Assembly (NCBI GenBank): GCA_036971475.1
Contig: JBAIZL010000002.1
Location: 52,949,229-53,013,228, forward strand
Direction of reading: 5' to 3'
DNA from: Prosapia bicincta
Taxonomy: Eukaryota > Arthropoda > Insecta > Hemiptera > Cercopidae
Length of the DNA stretch: 64,000 nucleotides
The position numbers and the translations under genes are program-made. This document shows positions 24,774-38,840 of this stretch, one piece after another. Position 1 is the stretch's first letter. Every line of letters starts with the position of its first letter. The notes beneath the pieces are model-generated. The model was not told where the DNA came from, did no database searches, and saw only the letters and a program-made list of their open reading frames with translations.

Positions 24774-25061
24774 TTAATAAATTTAAAATATTTCAAACAC
24801 AAGAATACTTTTAATGAATATATTTATTCAAAGCTTTTCGCCGATAAAAAAGTATCAGCATCTTCAGGAAAAATAATTATCTAATAAAATCTAGATAATA
24901 TTGTATACTCTACAGATTTTATTAGATAATTATTTTTCCTGAAGATGCTGATACTTTTTTATCGGCGAAAAGCTTTGAATAAATATATTCATTAAAAGTA
25001 TTCTTGTGTTTGAAATATTTTAAATTTATTAACTATATATACAAGAAAACATATCACCATA

Positions 25062-25068
<7 letters not shown>
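24774..25068 (+). mobile_element. Fold-back element F3 with paired hammerhead-like cores
   Basis: Arms 24,774-24,892 and 24,914-25,032 are nearly perfect inverted repeats of about 119 bp around a 21-base centre. A one-sided tail (ACAAGAAAACATATCACC) runs into (TA)n. The right arm carries CTGAAGA (24,939-24,945), hairpin GCTGAT/ATCGGC, and GAAA (24,967-24,970), followed by AGC. The left arm carries the mirror copy on the other strand. Only one base of CTGATGA differs. Confidence 0.65.
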
Positions 25069-25106
<38 letters not shown>

Positions 25107-25114
25107 TATATAAA

Positions 25115-25168
<54 letters not shown>
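25066..25168. repeat. Two (TA)n runs each ending TTAGTATATAAA
   Basis: (TA)n at 25,066-25,103 and 25,117-25,168 are each followed by TTAGTATATAAA, so the (TA)n plus flank was locally duplicated. Confidence 0.9.
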
Positions 25169-25171
<3 letters not shown>

Positions 25172-27252
25172 TATATAAATGAAATAATATCTCTTATTCA
25201 TTTTTTCTAGTTGTCTAAATACAGTATTTAATTTACAATTATACAATTTTCATTGGCCATTTGAAATTTTATATTTAATTTGGATACCTGTTTGTTAACT
25301 TAAAAAAATATTATTCTGTTCATAAATTTAGCAATTAAAGAAAAATAATTTTATAAGGATCAGTTGCAAGAATTATGTAATGCAGAACTGATATTATCTG
25401 TGCAATATTATAATTGATAATATACTCTACATCATTGGTGAAGAAGCTGAATCAATAAATGTTTACTTCAATCAAGATGGGAAGGACTTTATTTGTTTAA
25501 TATTGTCTAGTTTGGCCTCCTAGTTTTATTAAAAGTTTGTTCATCAGAATATCGTAGAGAAATGAATCCCTGAAAATAGTGCCAATAGTGATAATATATA
25601 TTGGGTAGCCTAATGAGCAATTGATATGATAGCTGGTGTTTTCAATGCCCTATTTCTCTCCGTTGATTACAGAGTAATTTATACCTATGACTGATAATAA
25701 AATCGATTTTAGTGACTCTTTGAGACACCGCAGGGTTGTATACTTTATACGTCGGTACTCATTATGATGCCAGATAAAATCAATGCACAGAAAGTCAAAT
25801 AAATGAACAATCATAAAATAAGACTGATCGAGAGAATATACTTAGAATATGCCCCGAAAACATCTCACACTATATGCATATGAGATATATATGCTGAATT
25901 ATATTGAGATTGACAACATTAGAAAATGTACATATCATATGTAGTGAATCATGACGATGAGTTATCCTTTAAACTTAGATTAGAAATTTCTACAGCCACT
26001 AAGTTGTATTTGTAACGTAATACAGTACGGAGAATCAAGTCTGCATCAAACGGAGGGGTCTCATCGAAAGGGGGGGGGGGTAAATTCATTGAATAAATTT
26101 ATTATCATATAAAAATCTGTTCATTTTGATAAATCTATGGTTACCTTTAAAATTAAAGAGAGCCCTTTATCGACAGAAAACTCATCACTTGCTATGACCA
26201 GATGAATATCTATCTACCAGTTCACTTTTAATATGATTTTTTCAGTTTAAATAGTCGAAAATAAATAAGAAAGATATTTTATGTCTCGAGGTAAGTATCT
26301 CACGTTATGTGAAAATAGCTATGAAGGATGTCATTTATTATATATTTTATTTTTAGGTTTAGGACGTTATTAAAGTAGGACGACTGGAAGTAATTACAGC
26401 AGGAAAGCCGCGATGCCAGGAAATACTGTGCATTTGATCAGAAAAGATGATATACTGTATTATATAGCCACGTGTGGAATAAAGTTAAACATTTCCGTTA
26501 GGAAAAAGTTCAATGATCCTTTTTTTTTCTTTAATATATTTTTCATTTATATTTTTTCACTAGAAGGCTTTGTGTGTTTTCAACTTGTCATGTAATTAGT
26601 ATTCTATACGCGTGATTGCAATGATAGAAGTCACTTGCAACTGTAGGGGTTGTAATTGAGATTCAATTATTTACCCCTAGGTTCCCTAAAAACGACATCC
26701 GAATTCACATCGCTGCATCAGTAATGATTTTAATTAAATTAGGCCTAAATTCAGCTTACGTCTACATCTTTAGAAGAGCTGCGTAATTCAACAATCATAA
26801 AACGCAATGACTAGGTTTGTGATCAAATAAGGTTGATAACAATTATGTTTATTTCTGAATTTAAAAATAAAACAATGTTGTAAAACAATCGTATATTTAG
26901 GTCTACAACACCAGGTAAATTATACTTATAAATATCAGGTATATTTTCCACTTATGCCATATATATTGCTGTCAACAATAGACTTCACATGAGGTCACTT
27001 GTTTGTAATAAAAGTTATTTTTCAAACCATGGTGCGGTTCTCCATCAGAAATTTATGATTTAAAATGTTTTAAATAAATTCAAACAAATTATAAATGAGG
27101 ATACTTTTCTCCTACCTTCTAAATTGATAGGTAATGGACTCTAGGATGCTCAAGGATGGAACTAGGAAAATATTTTCCTATAATAAATGTTCCTAAACAT
27201 TAAACTCGCTATTATTATGCAAATTTATAACCTATTTAAAAATGAACGTACC

Positions 27253-27255
<3 letters not shown>

Positions 27256-27310
<55 letters not shown>
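27256..27310. repeat. (TA)n microsatellite
   Basis: About 27 TA units. Confidence 0.95.
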
Positions 27311-27314
<4 letters not shown>

Positions 27315-28373
27315 CTTGCCGCTAATTTTTACCGGTACAATATTTTCAGGATAAACGAATAGTCAATCATAGTTAACGATCATTCAGCATAGGTTTTATT
27401 CTTAAAAATAAAACGTTTTTCTTATACTAAAACACAAAACTAATAGAAGAACACAAATAAAGTGATAGGAATGAATACGCAAGACAAATTACTGTAAAAG
27501 CGTGTTTCAATTAAAAATAACTAAGTAAATACAACATCAAAACAAACTAGAGGTATTTCATAAGACATATCAGGAACACACAACCTCATGTCCCTAAACC
27601 CAAATTACCACCTCCAATTAATTAAATGAACAATGTTATGAGAATCATTACCATATGTATACTTAGTAAAAGTAACATAATATTTAGGTTGGATTTTTTA
27701 TCGGATAGGAAAATAATTTAGTGTAAGAGTCATAATCCCTCAGTTTATATATTGCGTTTAGCTAGTTAGTAAAAAGTCTTTGTTCACATATAAATTATTA
27801 TTCACAATTTTAAAAAACGTACCAAGTCAATTGTTTACATTAAACAATTGTATCTAATGATTTGAAATATGCAGTCTGGCTGTCTATTCAAATCGTTTTG
27901 AAGACTGATATATTACATAAGGTTTCTCATTTGATTTTTCAAAAAAAAATTAGTTTAAACAGTAATAAAAAATTACAATTATTATTTATTGACAATACTA
28001 TTTTAAATTTATAAAACATTTTACATGGGTAGCAAAATAAAATAAAGTAGGCATCGAACCTAACCCATAGAATTAAGAAAGGTTTTCGCGCAGATTATAG
28101 CCTCCTGTTTTACAGTATAAAAACCCCTGTTAATCTGCGAAAGAGGAAGAAAAAAACCTCCAACTTTCTTCGTTTGTAACTTGAATAATGGAGAGTGTTA
28201 ATAAAACATCGAAGGAGAGTAGAGTCGTATGGATATAGGTTTATTGGTTATAGGAAATGCGTTTAGTTGTATTACAAGAATAGTGTGAAAGACTGAATGA
28301 AGATGGCCTTGTTTTTACAAACAAGATAAATTATTTTATTTAGGTTGGGTAAAGTCAAGAGCTGTACTGTCAG

Positions 28374-28559
28374 ATGATGTTAGTGAATAATATGAAGTTA
28401 GAAGAAACTCGTCGCAACCTTTTTTACCATTTTAAAGAGTCCAACAAAAAGGAAAAGGATTCATCGGATTCGTATAAAGAGACCAGACTACAAAAACCAA
28501 AACCAAAAGTATCGTTTCTTAAACACTACACATTAGTAAATCTACCTAATTTTATTTGA
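28374..28559 (+). CDS. 61-residue hypothetical ORF, Lys/Glu/Ser-rich
   Basis: ATG-led frame (MMLVNNMKLEETRRNLFYHF, then a KKEKDSSDSYKETR stretch). A TATAAAAA lies about 255 bases upstream, and a pyrimidine-poor TTTAG just before 28,345 could be a splice acceptor. No domain was recognised, and a chance frame is just as likely. Confidence 0.15.
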   Translation: MMLVNNMKLEETRRNLFYHFKESNKKEKDSSDSYKETRLQKPKPKVSFLKHYTLVNLPNFI

Positions 28560-30220
28560 AATTCAATTTTGAATACTAGGGAAATAATTAACTAATTTAA
28601 TTAAATGAAAACAAAAGTAAATAAGCTAATTAATAATCAATACGTTTATATTCCCAAAAGATATGTATCAAGAATTTGTACCAACGATCCTCATTCCATG
28701 ATCTCTAAAGATATTTTAAATAATAATTATAAGATTGATTTGCTGTGGACACATTAAATAAATACACCTATTCAAACAGTTCTGTAATCATCAAGAAATA
28801 TAATGTCATATTTTATATATTTTATTTACTATGTTGAATTACATTATATTCAAATCTAATGTAACAACCCTACTCAGGTATTAAATTATTCTGAACTTAT
28901 TAATTTAAAACATTGCCTTAAAATACGTCAATCCTACGGTACGTTGAGCTACATATACAAATATTACTGAATTTGATATTGTGACATCCTGGTTACGCTT
29001 CGTAAAGGATGCTTTACAGTTAGAAAGATCTAAAAACAAACATTAGAAGGAGAGTGAGGTTCTGAAAAGCTTCCTTCTTTCAACTTCAATTATTTATTAT
29101 AAAGTAAAACCCGAGAGAGTAATGGTAACCATCCGGTATTTTCTCCAACACGTAACTAAGTGGTTGTACCCAGATAAATTGGAAAACCTTCTACATGGTG
29201 AACATAGTTTTTGGTAAATGCAACCTTAAATTCTTCATGATTTGAGAACAAAGCTTATTTTTATAGTACGATCAATTTTCTTTGAAATTGTACAATTATT
29301 ACAAAACAAATACAATAAGATATATATTTCTAAATTTATGCAGGAAATGATTATAAAGGCAAATAGAAATTTGAAAAATATATGACACCCTGATTAAGAT
29401 ATTTACGATGTATTCGGCATGTAAGTGTAGCCGATTATTTTTGTAATTTCTATTAAATAACACTTTTAGGCTTATCACGTATATATTGCTAATATATATA
29501 CATATACTCATAAAGGGAACCCATTTGCTTCAATAGATGTAGCAGACTATCCCACTAACATTAATGCTACCACCCTGATTTTGTTTTTAATATCTGATAA
29601 TGCAGTTTGTTTAGTTGAAGGATCACACCATCATATAGTTTTTAATTAATTATAAACTACTTCATTTCTTCTAGTTACGAAATTGAATAAATTAAGAAAA
29701 CACGTGATGAAAAAAAGTTTTTACTATAAAATTGGCATTTAAGTATTTATATTAAACTTATAATGAAAGACTAAATGTAGAATTTAATGAATTAACAAAT
29801 GTTCATTCCAATATTTTCATCAGTGTACATTATCCTTATAGATTCAGTAATTATACTCTGCTAACAAATTTCACAATTTGCTGGATTAAAAAATGAATAA
29901 TGTGATTTTATAATTTTAGGTAGTAAATATATTGTAAAAATACACATACTAAGAAAACAATTATTACTTTAAAGTGAACACTTATTTAATCAAAATCGAT
30001 AGCAACTAAACAAATTCAAATAACTCGCTAAGCACTAACTATATAAGTGTTTTAGACAGCTAAGGATAACAAAATCTATGTTTATAGGCTCTAGTAGTAT
30101 CCCCACAATGTGAAAATTGTTGAAAAATGCTTAGGATAGCCTATATACAAAAATATGGGTAAAGATTAAACAATATTTGATGACAACACATTTATTACAC
30201 TCAATTCTACCATAAACACA

Positions 30221-30269
30221 ACAAACACACACACACACACACACTCACACATACCACACAGACAGACAC

Positions 30270-30333
<64 letters not shown>
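30221..30333. repeat. (CA)n microsatellite
   Basis: Imperfect then perfect CA units, about 112 bp. Confidence 0.95.
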
Positions 30334-30335
<2 letters not shown>

Positions 30336-31645
30336 TCAAAATCACTCATATAAAATACTTTATAACATATAACCAAATTAAACTTGACGTTGATCTAATG
30401 GATTCTTTACCCTCACTTCTAGTATGATGAGTTTATTTTTGCTTATGCTTCTTTCTGGGAAACCCTCGAAAGACAGTAGAAACAAAGGTAGTTTTTTCAA
30501 CAAGAGCCGTCAGTTTAAAAATATTATTTTATTTTCAAACTCTTTTTTTTCTCTCTTTACAATGTAACAAGACACAATCATCCTTTAGTTTAAATTTACG
30601 TCAAACCTTTTACCAAAACCTTCGTATTTAGTTCTTTACTCTACTCTCTATATTTTTCTATTAGAGAATATAAATTATAGTGAAAATACGTAGCTCCTGA
30701 GTATTTTCTGCATGTCCAATTCTTCTAAACCTTTTGTCTTTTTTCAATGTATAATGCCTTTAATCTTACTATTACTATAATCAATTGTATTCGCTCTCAC
30801 ATTTTCTACAAAACTATTTCGGCATATTTTTACGGCCATTACAAAATAAAGTTTATTTAAGAAATACGTAGAAATATTTGATATTCACAAATGAAAAAAA
30901 GAATTTGTTTTTATGTCCTAATATTCAAGGTAATAATGATTAAAGGAACGGAAATAGGTTTTAATAGAATTTGAATTTGTCCGACTTCGTTTGTATGTAT
31001 TTAAGTAGCTTCCAACCCTATGGTGTAAAATCAAACGGTACAATAAAAGGTTTAACGGTGACAAATATTCCACTAATCCATTTACTCCAGGAAGCACTCT
31101 CTTGGGAATTGTCTACAACGACTCAATATGCTTCTCAGGAAGTAAAGTGAATGGCCAATAAATCTAGCTGTACGTTCTAACAAAGCCTCGTTACAGATTT
31201 TTTTAAACATATAAATACACTTTTTTTTGTAATAGTCAAATGAAAACTCACTAGTCCTATAAAGTAAAATTAAACTTTTTTTTTGGTATACATGGGAGAT
31301 ATGTAATTCATAACATTTTATGGGTTGTATAAGAGAACTCGTATTGGTAAAAGTGATCTTTACTCCATACACTGTGATCTGTTAGAGGCAAAAAAGGACT
31401 TATTTCTGTCCTGAAATATTTAAACAGTGTGATTTAAAAATGTTATAGAATTTAACTAGAAACTGGTTTCACGTTGTAGATATAGGATGCCAATCTTTTG
31501 TAAAAATTATTATTACAGTATATTTTTAAACACAAATTTTACAAATTCATTGTCTAGTACAATGCTTGCATAAGATCAAATGCCTGAGTTGAAGGTACTC
31601 AAAATTATGGATAAAATTTACAAACTTCAATGTATATATCTGTGT

Positions 31646-31810
31646 TTACCGATATATTGAATATAGACTCCTGCAGTGTTCTCTACAAATGTCAAAGTGA
31701 CACTTCTTACAGTAAAGTTTAGTTTCTCTGATATTCCTCTTTAGGAACGTACACATTTTTCTGTTGTTTCTGGCTGAAAGTTTTGCTCGCAAAGAGTTGA
31801 AGGTATTTTT
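31646..31810 (-). pseudogene. piggyBac transposase C-terminal fragment
   Basis: Minus-strand frame ends RNIRETKLYCKKCHFDICRE, then HCRSLYSIYR and a stop. The pattern RxET.xYxCxxCxxxxCxxxC followed by an aromatic-rich end is the cysteine-rich C-terminus of piggyBac transposases, which helps bind the transposon ends. The usual first CxxC pair is degraded (one Cys left, MCTFLKR). The catalytic core is missing upstream, where the minus-strand PLE copy begins at about 31.87 kb, so that insertion may have separated or replaced it. Confidence 0.55.
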
Positions 31811-31995
31811 ATATCTTGCTTGATATGATAAAAAAATAGATACCAGAAATGTCAAGCATAACAAGAAGCACTCCTATACGCCGCAACGCCTTGTTGCAAG
31901 TGCTTTCGGGTACGAATGGCACCACTAATCAATCATGTTAAGTCACTTCAGGCTTGGCAAAAAACCAATATTTACTGAACTTTTCAGCAGACGAT

Positions 31996-32023
31996 TTTCG
32001 CACTAGGTCAGCGCATTATTCAA
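31996..32023 (-). ncRNA. Degraded hammerhead-like core in PLE copy A
   Basis: On the minus strand: TTGAATAAT in place of CTGATGAT, hairpin GCGC/GTGC with a 7-base loop, then GAAA (31,999-31,996). The layout matches 5,267-5,296 but the first block is mutated, so activity is unlikely. Confidence 0.35.
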
Positions 32024-32424
32024 TGCTGTGATTCCCTGACAAGACTGGTTTGTGTTGTGTTTGCGTGAGCCTCTGTTGTATTACTATTTTGTGCTGCGTT
32101 ATTATTCTTATAGTAGTAGTTAATTATGTGTTTAAATACAGTATTTGATCGTGAACGTGTTTTCTCATTTCGAATGTGTTGTGAATGGTGTTTATGGTGT
32201 TTGTAGATCTCGTAGTTTTCTAGTGTGATTAGTTTGATGGTTTTTGTATGTATTGTAGGATTTTTATATTGGTGTCTATGTCAGTATGTGAGTGTAGTGT
32301 GCTTTGTATTTCGAAATTTGATATGGGTGGTTGTGTCTTTCTTATATGTTTTTCGTGTTCATTGTATCTTGTGGTAAGTGTTCTTCCTGTTTGTTCTATG
32401 TAAAAGCTGGGACAGTTACTGAAT

Positions 32425-32590
32425 GTAATCTTGTATACGCCTGCCCTGTCGTGTTTACGCTGGTGTAATCTTGTATACGCCTACCCTGTCGTGTTTACCC
32501 TGGTGTAATCTTGTATACGCCTGCCCTGTCGTGTTTATCCTGGTGTAATCTTGTATACGCCGGCCCTGTCGTGTTTACCCTGGTGTAATT
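32425..32590 (-). repeat. 40-bp tandem repeat, about four copies, inside PLE
   Basis: Units of exactly 40 bp containing ATCTTGTATACGCCTGCCCT are repeated about four times with few differences. On the minus strand each encodes part of the segment leading into the GIY-YIG domain (AGVYKI-like). One further unit is found inverted at 33,008-33,047. Forty is not a multiple of three, so expansion destroyed the frame. Confidence 0.8.
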
Positions 32591-32619
32591 TTGAGCTGTG
32601 TAGGTGTTGTTTAGTATTT

Positions 32620-33010
32620 GTCGTTAAATGGGAAGTAATTATGAGAAGTGATTATTTTTGCTAGTATTATTATTTCTCTGGTTATGTTGTCTGGTGTGTT
32701 TTTTTCTATTAACATTTGTTTGAGTATTTTTATTGTTTCATTGACTAGTATGTTTGTGAATAGGATGTTGATGTCGATTGATGTTAGTGTAGGGTAGGGG
32801 TATGCGTATGTTTTTTATTTTCTGGGTAAGATCTATGTTTTTTACCCTGGTCTGGCTATGAAATGTGATGTTTTTTCCTAATATTTGGTCGAACTTTTTC
32901 ACGATTTTGTAAAAGGGTGCTGATGTGTTATTTATTAGTGGGCTCATTGGTATATCCTTTTTTGTGTATTTTAGGTAAGGAGTTGAGTGTTGGTGCTTGT
33001 GGTCCATCAC
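32620..33010 (-). pseudogene. PLE copy A: reverse transcriptase N-terminal half
   Basis: The frame 33,010-32,738 includes KKDIPMSPLINNTSAPFYKI and VKKFDQILGKNITFHSQ, the fingers region of PLE RTs (usually G.P.RPI…S.TY…K). It continues in another frame with DINILFTNILVNETIKILKQ. The palm with YVDD is missing: the sequence runs directly into the 40-bp repeats and then endonuclease sequence, so an internal deletion joined fingers to endonuclease. Confidence 0.65.
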
Positions 33011-33450
33011 ACCAGGATAAACACGACAGGGTAGGCGTATGCAAGATTGTCCCAGTTTTTACATAGGACAAACAGGGAGAACATTTATCACAAGATACAA
33101 CGAACACGTAAAACCCTTATGAAAAACACAACCACCCAATTTAAATTTCGCCATACACTCACAGACTCATATAGACACCCCTCTAAAAATCCTACACTAC
33201 AAAAAGCATCAAATGTAACACAGTAGAAAAATACGAGATACACACAAACCATAAATACTAACTCCACCACATTCTAAATGACAAAACACTTTCACAATCA
33301 AATACTTCATTTGAACACATAAATAACAACTCCTCTATGTAAAATAACATACCACAGAGTTTAAATACAACACAGACTTACACCAACTTATCACACCTGA
33401 GCAACAGTCTCGTCAGTGATTCACAGGATTGAATAATACGCGTCTTCTTT
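33005..33450 (+). pseudogene. PLE copy B: endonuclease and 3' region, inverted to copy A
   Basis: The plus strand encodes CPSFYIGQTGRTFITRYNEH, a well-preserved GIY-YIG start (Y-x-G-Q-T-G-R plus R..EH), then decayed sequence ending in VEKYEIHTNH. The 3' part at 33,395-33,440 matches the 3' region of copy A in inverse. The copy starts within one 40-bp repeat unit, back to back with copy A. Frameshifts make it inactive. Confidence 0.65.
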
Positions 33451-34879
33451 TTTTAACAAGTGTTATTTCTTTCATGAGTAGGTATAAGAAATTCCCATGA
33501 GAATGTATACTAAATCATTGTGATTATTTAGTTTTGTGTTTTGGCTATAAACGATGGCTACACAACGACTATAAAATTCTCATAGTATCTCTACGATAAG
33601 TATCTCTCATAGTAGCTCATAGTAAAACGTTATAAAACAATGATATATATATTTTATCTTTTACTTAGTTCTCAAGTTAGTCTCGTCTGAAAAGATGTTC
33701 ATAATCATTCCACTGGAGAAACGTCCCGCCAATTCTTTCTTTTTTTGTTATTTTTAAAAACTGTAATTTAAAAAATAGAATAAGAAAACGAGCTAAATAT
33801 TAAATTTACGCTTTTATTTTACAAAGCTGTCTAGCCCTTATCAGAATTTTATTGTAGATTTATTAAAACAAAAACTTAAATATTTATTCCGTACGTTTAC
33901 CTGCATGACTATTGTTAATCATATATTGTATTTATACTCATGATTCATAATTGTTAAGTGAATAGCGACACCTACAAACACGTATTGGATGGGTATAAAC
34001 ATACAATTTCGCGGCAGTATAATTTCCGTCAGGATACTCTATGAGGCATGTCACAGTGAATTATATGATTCATTGCCACTGGTGATTTTGTGTTATAGGC
34101 TATGTTATAAAACAGATGTTTTACAGGTAGATTGTTTTAAATTATTTATTGAACATTGCAAAGGAAAAATGGTATTAGGTAATAAATATGTTTACGAGTT
34201 TTAATAAATTTTAATAAATGTCAATACGAATAATTCAATATAACTATAACATTAAATTATTATTTTAATCCAATTATTTAAATGAAAACATTATTAAATT
34301 AGTTTCTTTTAGGAACTGATTTCAAATGATTTCAAAAAAATAGTACTAAGTAAACATCTATTTATTTGTAAACTACATTATTTTACTATTAACTACAATA
34401 AATATTCATGCTAGTTTAAGAACGAGAAATAAGTATCAAACAAATTATAAAACGGTTGAATAGTGAGTTAAAAGTATATTTGTTATTAGTGCAAATTTTT
34501 TTAATAAAATAAATATAATTCCCTAATAAATACATTCCCAATAGGGTAATAAATATATAGTTACATAAAATCGTTTATAATCTAATACAGTTAACTTTCT
34601 GTTAAAATACATCAAGGACACAATTCTAATGTAATTATTAAACGTCATAGAACTAAATTAAGTAAACAACTCTCAGATAAGTGTTATTCCTAATGCTTAA
34701 ATATTTACGACATGAGAAAGAAGTTGTTGATTTTTCTGTTATTACGTATATAATGAGGCCTTGAAAAACACAGCCCGCCTCCTAAAATAAAGTTAGCGAA
34801 ATATGTTGCTCTTAGCTTTCAGTAGACGAAATTAAATGTGTTAAGAAATGAATTCAATATGGTTGGATATTATAATTAA
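33451..34879. other. No gene confidently seen
   Basis: AT-rich. It holds one 71-residue frame at 33,989-34,204 (separate entry) and nothing else recognisable. Confidence 0.45.
33989..34204 (+). CDS. 71-residue hypothetical ORF
   Basis: ATG-led frame beginning MGINIQFRGSIISVRILYEA with five cysteines. No signal peptide, domain or family was recognised, and the chance of a random frame is high. Confidence 0.15.
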   Translation: MGINIQFRGSIISVRILYEACHSELYDSLPLVILCYRLCYKTDVLQVDCFKLFIEHCKGKMVLGNKYVYEF

Positions 34880-34910
34880 CTAGCGTTACCCGGGCACGTT
34901 TCTGAGCCCG
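34880..34910 (-). terminator. Helitron 3' terminal hairpin and CTAG end
   Basis: On the minus strand: CGGGC, a 10-base loop, GCCCG, eight bases (GGTAACG and one more), then CTAG (34,883-34,880) followed by T. A short GC hairpin just before a CTRR terminus inserted before T is the Helitron 3' signal. It lies in the right orientation and distance from the helicase remnant. Confidence 0.7.
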
Positions 34911-35365
34911 TAGTTATAATTTTAACAATAAGAAATGCAAATCAAACATCTAAATAGCTATATTTCATCTACTGAAGTGGTAGAGGATAGACAATGATTT
35001 CCTTCAATTCATTATGTGTATAAACATATTAATTTTAGGTGTCGAAACACGTGAGAACACAACATATAAATTATCCGTGGTAAAAGTTCGAATGTTTCAA
35101 ATTTAATATAACAATGGTCAATGGTTGCCCTTGTGCCTTGTTTATAGTTATTGCGAATGCAAGCCGCAAAGGAAATTGTAGTCATTTGGAATCAATAGGT
35201 AGATCTGATGAATCATGGGATTAAGACCATATATCTTTTGAACTTTAGACCTCTGTTTTCTCCCTGGATCAAGTTGAGTGTCAAGTTTTTTTTGTGGGTA
35301 TCCTGGTTGCCCTGCACAGTTTGGGTTGATTCAAATTTCGCATATTATCGGTGATCCGATTTTTA
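34880..35365 (-). pseudogene. Helitron helicase C-terminus and 3' end
   Basis: Minus-strand frames joined across stops read GSPI, RNLNQPKLCRATRI, then DSSDLPIDSK and FPLRLAFAITINKAQGQPL. This is the C-terminal helicase part of Helitron Rep/helicase proteins (consensus …LNPPKLCNGTRL… and …AFAMTINKAQGQ…). An HG.F block about 25 residues on may be the usual FSHGQLYVA motif. Helitrons move by rolling circle. Rep and most helicase motifs are absent, and stops are present. About 300 bases downstream the element ends in the hairpin/CTAG signature. Confidence 0.7.
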
Positions 35366-37689
<2,324 letters not shown>

Positions 37690-37690
<1 letters not shown>

Positions 37691-38840
37691 AGCCATCATT
37701 CTTGTACTTCACTCTCACTGGTAGCATTTCTATAGAGTGGGTATTATCTGGTGAAAGCATTCACAATGTTCATCACTCACAGATCCGAGATTTCGGGAGA
37801 AAGAAATCCAGATTTGAATCCAAGAAGTGAACATTTAGTGACATATTACAGGTGAGTGCGTTATAGTTTTTTAAAAGCACAGTTACAAGTCGTTTGTAGT
37901 TATCAGCCCTGTAAGTTCCTAGGAAGTTCTTAAAAATCTTCCTAAATGGTTCCCAAGCAGCAACTTGACAGTTATCAATTTCTTTTTTATATCACTTAAA
38001 ACATTTTTATATGAGGCAACAAGTATACCTTCTTTTATGTTAGCTTCACTTAGCTTAAGGAACTTGTTTCTTAGAAACTGAAATCCATTTCCTCACAATC
38101 CACGGATTTACACAATTTTTCATCAAGCTTAGTTAAATGTGACTTATGAAACTTAGTTTTCAGGACTTACCAGGGCTTGATGTACAACAGTTTTTTCTCT
38201 CACAGTCAATCTTTCTGATTTTGGCCATTCATTTTTAACGTAGTGAATAATCCTGTGTGCTGACTGTCCTACACACAAGAGAACAACATTTCGTATACTC
38301 AAGTTTTCAACCAAGTAACAGCGCTATCACTATCAGGTCTCTTCAAACACATTATAACTGTTTCTCATGCCTAATCATATCCAACATAAATTTCATGTTT
38401 TTGTAAGTCTCTTCATGTTTATATAATAAAAATGTACTTGACTAAGTGAATACGTAATGGCTTACATGCTGACGCGTTTCAAAACATTCGCTCCTTTTAC
38501 GAAGCTAATCCCCCACTCGAGTAGTTAAAAGGAACGTATAATTTGAAACGCGTCAGAAAGTAAGCCATTACGTATTCACTTAGATAAGTAGCTTTTAATT
38601 ATAGCTTAATCAGTGAATTTAAGATGGTTAAATCAAGCATCTCCTTCATGTTTGTTGCAAGAGCTAATGTGTATTTATTTCCAACATGAAGAAAGATTGC
38701 TTTCAAGGTATATTTTGAGGAGTCTATAAGAAGACTTCACTCGTCAGGGTGGTGAAGATGTCAGGAGCTGCAGGTAAAGAGTCGACATCATGACAGTACA
38801 CTAAGTCCTTACACCAAACATTACATCACTCTTGCGGTTT
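37690..38840 (-). pseudogene. Broken transposon-associated protein of unknown function
   Basis: Minus-strand frames joined across stops give, in order, YCHDVDSLPAAP, FIDSSKYTLKAIFLHVGNKY, KNEWPKSERLTVREK, KIFKNFLGTYRADNYKRLV, then CNMSLNVHFLDSNLDFFPRN and SDEHCECFHQ. I recognise this order (WRLFIDSSK…LLHNGN…, HFLHSH.DFF…SDE.GE.FHQD) from a family of uncharacterised, dispersed proteins in arthropod and cnidarian genomes that I take to be transposon-borne; that is memory, not a search. Many stops and frameshifts are present, and fold-back F8 interrupts it. Confidence 0.6.
38432..38585. mobile_element. Fold-back element F8 (MITE-like) nested in a pseudogene
   Basis: AAGTGAATACGTAATGGCTT…ACGCGTTTCAAA and its inverse form arms of about 45-50 bp around a 60-base centre (CTCGAG-containing). 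It lies inside the broken ORF described above, splitting it. The ends show AAGT but no clear target duplication. It is unrelated to the F1-F6 family. Confidence 0.6.

Larger units (their letters stand above)
25169..31640. other. No gene confidently seen
   Basis: AT-rich DNA with a run of eleven G (26,070-26,080), (TA)n at 27,256-27,310 and a long CA run at 30.2 kb. A TATAAAAA box near 28,119 precedes a possible short ORF at 28,374. Other frames start without ATG or lack features. Confidence 0.45.
31870..32620 (-). pseudogene. PLE copy A: endonuclease part and 3' region
   Basis: After the 40-bp repeats (32,425-32,590), the minus strand encodes a broken GIY-YIG region with YNEHEKHIRKTQPP-like sequence and ends with LITLENYEIYK (about 32,235-32,200). 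This is followed by a 3' region to 31.87 kb with a degraded hammerhead-like core at 31,996-32,023. Multiple frameshifts are present. The same 3' region recurs inverted at 33,395-33,440 and as a relic at 36,120-36,200. Confidence 0.6.

Noticed and set aside
31082..31372. 96-residue minus-strand frame
   Set aside because: Starts at GTG rather than ATG, no domain, AT-driven composition.
32425..32590. Possible CRISPR-like array (40-bp regular repeat)
   Set aside because: Repeats are contiguous without unique spacers and lie within a PLE in an animal genome.
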